From the NCBI GenBank assembly GCA_017645765.1, contig JAGCNV010000016.1:100316-164315 (forward strand): 64,000 bases of DNA, given 5' to 3'. The position numbers and the translations under genes are program-made. The notes beneath the pieces were generated by a model. It did not search any database and was not told where the DNA came from. It saw only the letters and a list, made by a program, of their open reading frames with translations. Within the stretch, counting starts at the first letter, position 1; the number at the start of each line of letters is the position of its first letter. This DNA comes from a bacterium. GTDB taxonomy: Bacteria > UBP6 > UBA1177. Shown here piece after piece: positions 26,293-33,863 of this stretch.

Positions 26293-27381
26293 CTAAGAAT
26301 AACAGCGGTGCAAACTGACGTTATGCACCAATCCCATCAGCAGCATGTTGAAAATGAGCGAACTTCCGCCGTATGAAAACCACGGCAGCGGGATCCCGAC
26401 GACAGGCAGAATACCTGTGACCATGCCGATATTGACAAGGACCTGAAGCCAGATGTGGGCACAGGAACCGACGAGGATCAGTGCAGAAAATTTGTCCTTG
26501 ACCTTGCCGACAAGCAGAAGAATCCTGACTAAAAGCAGAAAATAAAGAAAAAGGAGCAGCATGACTCCGAAAAAACCGAATTCTTCGGCATAGACCGAAA
26601 AAATGAAGTCGGTGTGATGCTCAGGAATGAAACGGAGCATGTTCTGCGTGCCGCGCATGTAACCTTTACCGTGCAGCCGTCCGCTTCCGACCGCGATTAT
26701 CGACTGTTTGATGTGATACTGCGAAGTCTGGCTGAGTTCCTGTGATTCTTCGCCCAGGAGCATCGTTACAAGCGCAATGACTCGTGTTTTCTGATAGTCG
26801 TGAAGTCCCCACATCCAGAGAACAGGCACTGAAACGATAACGAAAAGCAGAACTCCCACAAGCCATCTGCGGTTGATTTTAGTCGAAAGGATCATCGCTG
26901 CCGCGACAGCTCCGACAAGGATCGCCGTACCGAGATCAGGCTCTTTGTAGATCAGAAAAACGGGGACAAATATGCCGAACGCTTCCGGCAGAATGTCGAT
27001 AAGGTTGTAACCGTCTTCGAGCGTAGGCTTTAAGTTAAACTGATAAGCTATGAATAATATTACAGAAATCTTTGTCAACTCACTAACTTGGAAGTTCATG
27101 AATCCGATATCGAGCCACCTCTGCGCACCGCCGCTCGTCTTTCCGATCAGCAGAACGAGTGCCAAAAGTATGACGTTTGCAAAATACATCGGGATCACCG
27201 CACGTTCGAACATTCGGAGATCGGAATACGAAACGAACACAAAAACCACTGCGGCAAGAACGACCCAGATAAGCTGGATGTAAAATTTCGAAATAAGTGC
27301 ACTGCTGAGAGAAAGAAGACCTAAAAAAAGTATTGCCGCGATCGGAAGAATAAGAAAAATGTCTATCTTCTTTCTGGGCAT
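26293..27381 (-). CDS. rodA: Rod-shape-determining SEDS glycosyltransferase RodA
   Basis: A 362-residue, roughly ten-helix member of the SEDS family, which polymerises lipid II in the elongasome. Signature regions: HDYQKTRV, the long periplasmic stretch QSIIAVGSGRLHGKG, IPEHHTDFIFSVYAEE and the closing PWFSYGGSS. It lacks the FtsW-type cytosolic tail and fits RodA better. The usual partners mreBCD and PBP2 are not adjacent. The downstream gene encodes a secreted coiled-coil protein, separated by 117 bases. Confidence 0.92.
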   Translation of the reverse strand: MPRKKIDIFLILPIAAILFLGLLSLSSALISKFYIQLIWVVLAAVVFVFVSYSDLRMFERAVIPMYFANVILLALVLLIGKTSGGAQRWLDIGFMNFQVSELTKISVILFIAYQFNLKPTLEDGYNLIDILPEAFGIFVPVFLIYKEPDLGTAILVGAVAAAMILSTKINRRWLVGVLLFVIVSVPVLWMWGLHDYQKTRVIALVTMLLGEESQELSQTSQYHIKQSIIAVGSGRLHGKGYMRGTQNMLRFIPEHHTDFIFSVYAEEFGFFGVMLLLFLYFLLLVRILLLVGKVKDKFSALILVGSCAHIWLQVLVNIGMVTGILPVVGIPLPWFSYGGSSLIFNMLLMGLVHNVSLHRCYS

Positions 27382-27476
27382 TGCTGACTCCGAACAAAAA
27401 ACTTGTATGCGGATATATAGTTTTCGTGTAATTTTGCAAAATTATTTTCAGTTCTGTTGAAAGTTCAGGCTAAAAC

Positions 27477-27504
27477 TTGCCTTTTAGTTCAAGGATTGTA
27501 TCAT
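27477..27504 (+). promoter_or_regulatory. Possible promoter for the cysteine-repeat lipoprotein
   Basis: TTGCCT (27477-27482) and TATCAT (27499-27504) with a 16-base spacer, 35 bases before the ATG at 27540. Matches are 4/6 and 5/6. It lies in the divergent gap with rodA. Confidence 0.5.
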
Positions 27505-27539
27505 AAATGTTTTGTTGTTGTTTGTATTTGGAGACAAAA

Positions 27540-30104
27540 ATGAAAAAAATCTTCTTATGTCTGCTGTTTCTCGGTCTTTTGTTCGTAATGATCGGATGCG
27601 GAAAGAAAAAAACCGATTCAATATACGATCTTGTGGAAGAAGAAGGAGAAGAAATCCGCGGCGCCCTTTACACCAAATGTTATCCGGACAAAACCTGTGA
27701 TGAAGATCTGATATGTGATAAAAGGTACAACATCTGCATAAGGGATTGTTCCAACAGCGAAGGATTTTTGGAAGAACTTGAAGAGGACATTCCTTCCGCG
27801 TGCAACCCGAACCCGTGCCGGAGCATAGCAAACGCGACCGGGACCTGCACTATAACCGAAGACGAAACTGATTTCGACTGTGAATGCAAAACGAATTATA
27901 CCTGGAACAGCCAGGCAAAAACCTGCGATGCAAATTCCAGAAACAACTACTGCAGCAACCTTCCGGCCAACGCTAAATGGAACACTGTTGCACAGATCAC
28001 TCAGGTCTGGAACGGTGAAACATGGGTTCCTGACAACACAGGTGTGTACGACACGACTCCGAGCACGACCGAATGCCATTTTGTATGTAATGAAAACTAC
28101 GACTGGAACGGAACTTCCTGCAACGGAGTCAAAAAAACGGAAAATTGCACAGGACTTCCGGAAAATGCAAGCTGGAACACTGTTTCATCAATCACACAGA
28201 CATGGAACGGCTATTCATGGACTCCTGACACAAAAGGATACTACAACATCTCCCCGAGCACCAGTCAATGCAGATTCAAATGCAACGACGACCACTATTA
28301 TCACGATGACAAGTGCGTGACACCCTGCACCGAAGGAATCTGCAACATCGCGAACTCGACCGGGCTCTGCAAAGCTTCAAACTGGGACAAATACAGCTGT
28401 GAATGTGAAGAGAACTATACTTGGAACGATTCCACGCGGACTTGCGATGCGAATTCCAAAATTTCAAAATGCATCGGACTTCCCGACAACGCTGCATGGA
28501 ACATCGTGGCAAGCATTACTCAGACATGGAACGGTACGGAATGGCTGCCTGTCAACGAAAGTATTTACAGCGAGGCATCAAGCACTAACGAGTGCAGATA
28601 CAAGTGTAAAACCAACTATTCATGGGAAAATTCCGTTTGTATTCCGAGCTCCAGAGTTACCGACTGCACAGGACTTCCGGAACATGCAGTCTGGAACAAC
28701 GATTCTACAGTTACGCAGACTTGGAACGATCCTGTTTGGACTCCGAGCGCAACAGGAAGTTACAGCAAGAATCCAGGTTCGACACCCTGTACATTTCAGT
28801 GTGATGAAGATTTCCATTGGGAAAATCCGTACTGCATATCCGACAAAAAAACTGTAAACTGCACTGGTCTGCCTGAAAATGCAGTCTGGAACACGAAATC
28901 AAGTATCACCCAGACATGGAAAAACAATACATGGACTCCGGATCCTGCCGGGAAATACAATGCTTATCCAAGCACATCCGAAGAATGCAGATTCAAATGC
29001 ATGGACAATTTCTTCTGGAACGGAACCGCATGCATTACCTATCGATGCGATCGCAAAATCTGCGACAGAGACAGCAGGCCCCATTCAACAGAGGAGTGCA
29101 TTTTGAAAGGAGCGAACAAGCAGATATGTGTATGCGAAGAAGGATTCTACTGGTGGGACGATCTCGGATGCGACAAAAAGCCTCTTTCATTAGGCAATAT
29201 CTGCACAGGCCAGAACGAGTGTTTCAACGACAGCAGCGATATCCCATGTCCGGTCGAAGGAGATGACTTCTACGGCCAGGATGCGCAGTATGCGGCGCTT
29301 GGAAACTGTACACCAAAAAGCTTTACGATAAAAAACGTTGCAGGACAGAATATCATCGTCGACAACAACACCGGTCTTGAATGGCAGCAGTCCGCTCCGA
29401 GCCAGAAATACTCGTGGGAACAGGCCAGAGACTACTGCGGCAGTCTCGTATACGGAGGGCATGCAGGCTGGCGTCTCCCCTCACCGCAGGAATTTCTTAC
29501 AATCATAGACAGCAGCAAGTATAAGCTCGCTCTGGACGTAACATACTTCACGAATATGCCGTCGGATCAGCTGGCCCGCATATGGACATCAAAAGAAGCT
29601 CCGGAAGATCCAGACACGGCCGTTGCGGCGAATGTTTACTACGGCTCCATCCACCGCGGCGAAGACTATCCCAAAACAAATCAGTACAATGTCGTATGCG
29701 TCTGGGGCGACGAACTGCCGGCAGGATCTTTCACGACTTCCACATTGGGTGAATACGATGAAGATGTCGTAACCGATTCCGGGACTGGTCTTATGTGGCA
29801 GAAAATTTTCGTCGAGACGAAGACCTGGAAAGAGGCTCTCTATTACTGCGAAAACCTTGAATATGCCGGATATTCCGACTGGAGACTGCCGAACAGGAAC
29901 GAACTTGCCTCGCTTGTAAATTTTGACCTCTACCAGCCGGCATCGGATTTCCCGGAAATGCCTGAAGAGGACCGTTTCTGGACTTCTTCCTATCTGCCAT
30001 ACAGCACAATACATGCTCAGGCTGTCGATTTTACTTCCGGAATTTTTTATAGCACTCAAAAAACGGAATCGCAGTCTGTCCGCTGCGTCAGGAACAGCAA
30101 TTAA
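27540..30104 (+). CDS. Surface lipoprotein with cysteine-rich repeats and two DUF1566 domains
   Basis: An 854-residue lipoprotein from ATG 27540 behind GGAGA. Lipobox MIGC followed by Gly. A short acidic linker precedes an EGF-like unit and five repeats of about 60 residues with the frame C-x-GLP-x2-A-x-WN ... TQTWN ... STxxCxFxC ... W-x4-C, each with four cysteines. EGF-like inserts occur between repeats. The C-terminal third has two DUF1566/Lcl domains, marked by TGLEWQQ...WRLPSPQEF and TGLMWQK...WRLPNRNEL. Such domains occur in bacterial surface proteins, some with adhesive roles. The many disulfides need an oxidising envelope. It is distantly matched by the 1105-residue lipoprotein at 38311. 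Confidence 0.85.
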   Translation: MKKIFLCLLFLGLLFVMIGCGKKKTDSIYDLVEEEGEEIRGALYTKCYPDKTCDEDLICDKRYNICIRDCSNSEGFLEELEEDIPSACNPNPCRSIANATGTCTITEDETDFDCECKTNYTWNSQAKTCDANSRNNYCSNLPANAKWNTVAQITQVWNGETWVPDNTGVYDTTPSTTECHFVCNENYDWNGTSCNGVKKTENCTGLPENASWNTVSSITQTWNGYSWTPDTKGYYNISPSTSQCRFKCNDDHYYHDDKCVTPCTEGICNIANSTGLCKASNWDKYSCECEENYTWNDSTRTCDANSKISKCIGLPDNAAWNIVASITQTWNGTEWLPVNESIYSEASSTNECRYKCKTNYSWENSVCIPSSRVTDCTGLPEHAVWNNDSTVTQTWNDPVWTPSATGSYSKNPGSTPCTFQCDEDFHWENPYCISDKKTVNCTGLPENAVWNTKSSITQTWKNNTWTPDPAGKYNAYPSTSEECRFKCMDNFFWNGTACITYRCDRKICDRDSRPHSTEECILKGANKQICVCEEGFYWWDDLGCDKKPLSLGNICTGQNECFNDSSDIPCPVEGDDFYGQDAQYAALGNCTPKSFTIKNVAGQNIIVDNNTGLEWQQSAPSQKYSWEQARDYCGSLVYGGHAGWRLPSPQEFLTIIDSSKYKLALDVTYFTNMPSDQLARIWTSKEAPEDPDTAVAANVYYGSIHRGEDYPKTNQYNVVCVWGDELPAGSFTTSTLGEYDEDVVTDSGTGLMWQKIFVETKTWKEALYYCENLEYAGYSDWRLPNRNELASLVNFDLYQPASDFPEMPEEDRFWTSSYLPYSTIHAQAVDFTSGIFYSTQKTESQSVRCVRNSN
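27943..29034 (+). repeat. Five diverged ~175-bp repeats coding for four-cysteine modules
   Basis: Units begin near 27943, 28143, 28467, 28662 and 28857, each carrying GLP, WN, TQ.WN and two CxxxC-type cysteine sets. Units 2-3 are separated by an EGF-like insert. The copies have diverged in DNA but share the motif framework. Confidence 0.85.
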
Positions 30105-30147
30105 AACAACCCGATCTTAACCTGAAAAACAATCTTTTCGCGCCGAC

Positions 30148-30176
30148 TTGCAAGAAAAATGAAATAAATTTAATAT
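30148..30176 (+). promoter_or_regulatory. Possible promoter for the MoxR gene
   Basis: TTGCAA (30148-30153) and TAATAT (30171-30176) with a 17-base spacer, 39 bases before the ATG. Each matches consensus at four positions. Confidence 0.4.
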
Positions 30177-30215
30177 GCCGCTTGTTTCTGGTTCGGTTTT
30201 TTGACGGAGGATCAA

Positions 30216-31193
30216 ATGGAATTCGGTGAATTGAATGAAAAAATCAGAGCTCACGCACTGACAATAAACGCTCTGAAATCGGAAATTTCAAAAGTTATAG
30301 TCGGTCAGGAAGAGATGGTCGAAGCGCTCATCATGGGCATGATCGGCGAAGGTCACATCCTGCTTGAAGGCGTTCCCGGACTTGCAAAAACGACCGCTGT
30401 CAAGGCTTTTGCAGACTCGACCGACCTCGATTTTCAGAGGATACAGTTTACGCCCGATCTGCTTCCCGCGGATATAATCGGAAGCAGGATCTTCAACATG
30501 ACCGAGCACAATTTCGAGACAAAAAAAGGTGTTATTTTTTCAAATGTCATCCTTGCCGACGAAATAAACCGTGCACCGGCAAAAGTCCAGTCAGCTCTTC
30601 TTGAAGCGATGCAGGAGCGTCAGGTAACGATCGGAGGCGACACTTTCAAACTCCCCGACCCGTTCATAGTTCTGGCGACGCAGAACCCGCTTGAGCAGGA
30701 AGGAACTTATCCGCTTCCCGAAGCGCAGGTAGACAGGTTCATGTTCAAAGTGCTCATCGACTATCCTACTCAGGACGAAGAGCTTAAAATCATCGAAAAA
30801 TTCGAAAGACGCGAACTCACGCAGAAACTCAATAAAATTCTGAACAAAGCCGAAATAAAGGAGTGGCAGGAAATCGCGAAACAGATCTACACAGACGACA
30901 GGATCAAAAAATACGTCATTTCGATCGTTTCGGAAACGAGACAGCCGAAAGAAAAGGCGATCGCGCAGCTCATCGATGTCGGAGCAAGCCCGCGTGCAAG
31001 CATTTTCCTAATTCTGGCGGGAAGAATCCGCGCTTTCATCGAAGGACGCACTTTCGTAACACCGGAAGACATCAAGGAAGTCGCATATCCGGTGCTCCGT
31101 CACAGAATAATCCCCTCTTTCGAAGCCGAAGCCGAAAAAATCTCCGCCGACAAAATCATTTCAGAATTGCTCAACCGCGTCGAAGTACCTTAG
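30216..31193 (+). CDS. MoxR-family AAA+ ATPase
   Basis: A 325-residue ATPase starting at ATG 30216 with GGAGG five bases before. A TTG 15 bases upstream is not needed. Walker A is GVPGLAKT, Walker B LADEINRAP, and the arginine-rich sensor LPEAQVDRF follows. MoxR ATPases act as chaperones that help mature or activate partner complexes, typically with DUF58 and VWA-domain proteins encoded next door. Here none of those partners is adjacent: cmk follows after a 168-base gap containing a palindromic element. Either its partners are elsewhere or this is a stand-alone RavA/MoxR-type chaperone. Confidence 0.92.
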   Translation: MEFGELNEKIRAHALTINALKSEISKVIVGQEEMVEALIMGMIGEGHILLEGVPGLAKTTAVKAFADSTDLDFQRIQFTPDLLPADIIGSRIFNMTEHNFETKKGVIFSNVILADEINRAPAKVQSALLEAMQERQVTIGGDTFKLPDPFIVLATQNPLEQEGTYPLPEAQVDRFMFKVLIDYPTQDEELKIIEKFERRELTQKLNKILNKAEIKEWQEIAKQIYTDDRIKKYVISIVSETRQPKEKAIAQLIDVGASPRASIFLILAGRIRAFIEGRTFVTPEDIKEVAYPVLRHRIIPSFEAEAEKISADKIISELLNRVEVP

Positions 31194-31200
31194 ATTTAAT

Positions 31201-31260
31201 GCCGCCGCCATCAGCGTCACGTCGTTTCGCCGTTACGCCGTCACGACGACACAGGGCGGC
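31201..31260 (+). repeat. GC-rich palindromic intergenic element, copy A
   Basis: Begins GCCGCCGCC seven bases after the MoxR stop and closes with GGCGGC, so the ends can pair. The interior contains near-repeated GTCACG. It resembles the elements at 47166 and 58563, but its stem is the least perfect. Confidence 0.5.
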
Positions 31261-31263
31261 AAA

Positions 31264-31294
31264 TCGTTATTGTCGTTCTTATCAACAATAACGA
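31264..31294. repeat. Ten-base perfect inverted repeat
   Basis: TCGTTATTGT (31264-31273) and ACAATAACGA (31285-31294) flank an 11-base loop. There is no T tract behind it, so it is more like a protein-binding or RNA-processing site than a terminator. It lies just upstream of the cmk promoter. Confidence 0.55.
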
Positions 31295-31310
31295 CAAATT
31301 AAAAAGAAAT

Positions 31311-31339
31311 TTGATTTTCTAAAAATCCAAAATTATAAT
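31311..31339 (+). promoter_or_regulatory. Sigma-70-type promoter of the cmk-ispH-dprA-topA genes
   Basis: TTGATT (31311-31316) and a perfect TATAAT (31334-31339) with a 17-base spacer, about 22 bases before the cmk start. Confidence 0.75.
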
Positions 31340-31361
31340 AGACCGTTTTTTGGAGGGTACT

Positions 31362-32030
31362 ATGAAAAAAATCAGAGTTGCAATCGACGGTCCGGCAGGT
31401 GCCGGGAAAAGCAGCGTTAGCAGGTTAACAGCTGAAAAACTTGGTTACTCTTATATCGACACCGGTGCGATCTACCGTGCTTTAGCCGTTTTTATGGGCG
31501 AAACAGCAGCCGATGAACACGGAAAAATCAGGGAACTTCTGAAAAATTTCGAAGTTTCTTTCAAAATTGAAAATGGCGTCAACCGCGTTTTTCTCAACGG
31601 AAAAGATGTAACGACCGATATCCGCGCTGAAAAAATCAGCATGAAGGCAAGTTCGGTTTCGGCAATCCCGTTTGTCCGCGAGGCTCTTTTCAACATGCAG
31701 AGAAAATATGCCGAAGTCGGCGGAGTCGTCATGGAAGGGCGTGATATCGGCACAGTCATCATGCCCGATGCCGAACTCAAGATCTTTCTCACGGCTTCCC
31801 CTGAAAAAAGAGCGCGGCGCAGAATGCTCGAAATCGAGGCTAAAGGGCTGAAAGTCGATTTCGATGAACTCGTGAAAGAAATCAAAGAGCGCGACATCAA
31901 GGATTCGACACGAGCGGTCTCCCCGCTTAAACAGGCTGAAGACGCCGTTCTGCTCGACAATTCAGACATAAATCTTGAGCAGACTGTCGATCTCATCGTA
32001 AAATATGCAAGAGAAAGAGAGGGAAAATGA
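31362..32030 (+). CDS. cmk: Cytidylate kinase
   Basis: Phosphorylates CMP and dCMP with ATP. The 222-residue protein starts at ATG 31362 with GGAGGG; an earlier TTG is not needed. P-loop DGPAGAGKSS near the N-terminus, YIDTGAIYRA for nucleotide binding, EGRDIGTVIMPDA and the lid arginines in ERDIKDSTRAVSPL are all present. The stop overlaps the ispH start by ATGA. cmk-ispH adjacency is a known bacterial arrangement; rpsA, which often follows, is missing here. Confidence 0.96.
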   Translation: MKKIRVAIDGPAGAGKSSVSRLTAEKLGYSYIDTGAIYRALAVFMGETAADEHGKIRELLKNFEVSFKIENGVNRVFLNGKDVTTDIRAEKISMKASSVSAIPFVREALFNMQRKYAEVGGVVMEGRDIGTVIMPDAELKIFLTASPEKRARRRMLEIEAKGLKVDFDELVKEIKERDIKDSTRAVSPLKQAEDAVLLDNSDINLEQTVDLIVKYAREREGK

Positions 32031-32923
32031 AGATAACTGTTGCAGACAATTCAGGTGTGTGCTTCGGCGTGAGGAGGGCGTTCTCACTGCTTGAAGAGGC
32101 GGTAGAAAACGCAAAAAAAAGCGGAACAAAAGTTTTTATGCTGGGACCGCTCATCCACAATCCGAGAGTGATCGCACAGTATGCAGGAAAAGGTGTTGAC
32201 GTCATAGACATCGACTCTATTCAGGAAAATTCGTGCGTCGTGATACGAAGCCACGGCATCACAAAGGACGAACAGGCACTTCTTGACAGATTCAGCGGAA
32301 TCACCCTTGTCGATACAACATGCCCTTACGTTCAGAGGATCCACCAGCTTGTCGAAAAGCGCTCGGAGGAAGGTTTTGCAGTTCTCATTATGGGAGACCG
32401 TGAGCATTCCGAAGTGAGAGGAATAACTTCCAAAATTACGGGCGATTTTTTTGTAATCCATCCGACTGAATTTGAGTCGAAAAGCGAAGAACTTTCCGGA
32501 TTTATCAAGGCTCACGCCAGAATTTTCGCCGTTGCGCAGACGACTTCACGCCCTGCAAACTACGATTTTCTCCTCAAAAAAGTGCGAAAAGTTGTCGGCA
32601 CTATGCCGGGTCACAGGTTTATCGCTGCGGAAACGATATGCACGGCAACTCTCAAAAGGCAGGATTCGGCGGGCGAACTTGCTAAAAAAACCGGCTCGAT
32701 GGTCGTCATCGGCGGCAGAAACTCGTCAAATACTTCAAAACTTTTTCAGGTCGTTTCGGAAAAGAACAAAAATTCATTCTGGGTCGAATCACCCGAAGAT
32801 TTCAGCGCATCTGACATAGAAATCCTGAAAAATTCGGAATCTGTCGGAATCACCGCAGGCGCTTCCACTCCCGACGAACAGATTGAAGAAATGAAATCGT
32901 TTTTAGGCTCGCTGAATGGCTAA
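32027..32923 (+). CDS. ispH: 4-hydroxy-3-methylbut-2-enyl diphosphate reductase
   Basis: The last enzyme of the MEP isoprenoid pathway, a [4Fe-4S] reductase giving IPP and DMAPP. Its three cluster cysteines appear as GVCFGV (Cys12), TTCPYV (around 99) and ETICTAT (around 206). IRSHG, GDREHSEV, VAQTT and AGASTPD are also conserved. The 298-residue length is normal. It overlaps cmk and dprA, so this is one coupled cluster. Confidence 0.96.
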   Translation: MKITVADNSGVCFGVRRAFSLLEEAVENAKKSGTKVFMLGPLIHNPRVIAQYAGKGVDVIDIDSIQENSCVVIRSHGITKDEQALLDRFSGITLVDTTCPYVQRIHQLVEKRSEEGFAVLIMGDREHSEVRGITSKITGDFFVIHPTEFESKSEELSGFIKAHARIFAVAQTTSRPANYDFLLKKVRKVVGTMPGHRFIAAETICTATLKRQDSAGELAKKTGSMVVIGGRNSSNTSKLFQVVSEKNKNSFWVESPEDFSASDIEILKNSESVGITAGASTPDEQIEEMKSFLGSLNG

Positions 32924-33863
32924 AACAGGCAATACCGCGGAAAATCATCCCGACAAAATCTTAAAACTTGCCCCTGAAATCGGCCTTCCTCTAGATATTG
33001 AAGGCTCTGTTCTTCCGTGTGATGCAGAAGCTGTGGCGATAGTCGGAAGCAGGAAACCCTCTCTTTACGGCATAAAATTAGCTGAAAAAGCGGCGGAAAC
33101 GGCAGTAAGCTGCGGAAAAACGGTGATCAGCGGTCTGGCACGCGGAATCGACACAGAATCACATCGCGCGGCGCTCAGAGCCGGAGGAAGAACAATAGCT
33201 GTTTTAGGAACCGGAATAAATGTCATCTACCCTGAGGAAAACATAGGACTCGCCGAAGAAATCAAACACAGCGGCGCGGTCATTTCGCAGTTTCCGCCGG
33301 ACACGCCGCCAATAGGGAGAAATTTTCCGATAAGAAACGAGACTGTGGCAAAAATGTGCACTTCACTCGTTCTCGTTCAGGCTGCGGCAAAGAGCGGAAG
33401 CCTAATCACGGCACGTCTTGCGCTCGAATACGGCAAAAAAGTTTTCGTCTGCCCTGGTGAAATCGACGACCCTCTTTTCGAAGGGAACTACGAGTTTCTT
33501 AAAAAATACCGGAAAAACAGAAATCTCAAAATACTTTTCGATTTCGGCATGCTGACTGAAAACAACGGAGAGAGGGATCAGAATTTTGAATTTTTTTCAG
33601 AAAATCAAAACGCAAAACACTCTGAAATCACAAACAAAAGTGTCATTTCAGGCAACAAAAAAGAACCGCAACTTGATGGAACTAAAAAAATTGTTTATAA
33701 CATAATAAAGTCAAATCCGTCTGGGATCGACTTTGATACTCTCACCGTTCTTTCCGGAATCGGCGCGGCGGAACTTCCTGCTGTGCTGCTTTCGCTTGTT
33801 CTTGAAGGAATAGTGAGCGAGCTTAACGGCAAAATTTATAAACCAAGTGAGGCGAAATTATGA
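32916..33863 (+). CDS. dprA: DNA-processing protein DprA
   Basis: Loads RecA onto incoming single-stranded DNA during transformation. The Rossmann-like core is clear: AIVGSRKPS, SGLARGID, AVLGTGINVIYP, RNETVAKM and SGSLITARLALEYGK. A C-terminal winged-helix domain follows (about 250-312). The N-terminal SAM-like domain of many DprAs is nearly absent, so the 315-residue protein is short at that end. It overlaps ispH upstream and topA downstream; dprA-topA is a widely conserved pair. Confidence 0.92.
   Translation: MAKTGNTAENHPDKILKLAPEIGLPLDIEGSVLPCDAEAVAIVGSRKPSLYGIKLAEKAAETAVSCGKTVISGLARGIDTESHRAALRAGGRTIAVLGTGINVIYPEENIGLAEEIKHSGAVISQFPPDTPPIGRNFPIRNETVAKMCTSLVLVQAAAKSGSLITARLALEYGKKVFVCPGEIDDPLFEGNYEFLKKYRKNRNLKILFDFGMLTENNGERDQNFEFFSENQNAKHSEITNKSVISGNKKEPQLDGTKKIVYNIIKSNPSGIDFDTLTVLSGIGAAELPAVLLSLVLEGIVSELNGKIYKPSEAKL

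Noticed and set aside
31264-31294. Rho-independent terminator for the MoxR gene
   Set aside because: Perfect 10-base arms but AT-rich, and no T tract follows on either strand at the right distance.
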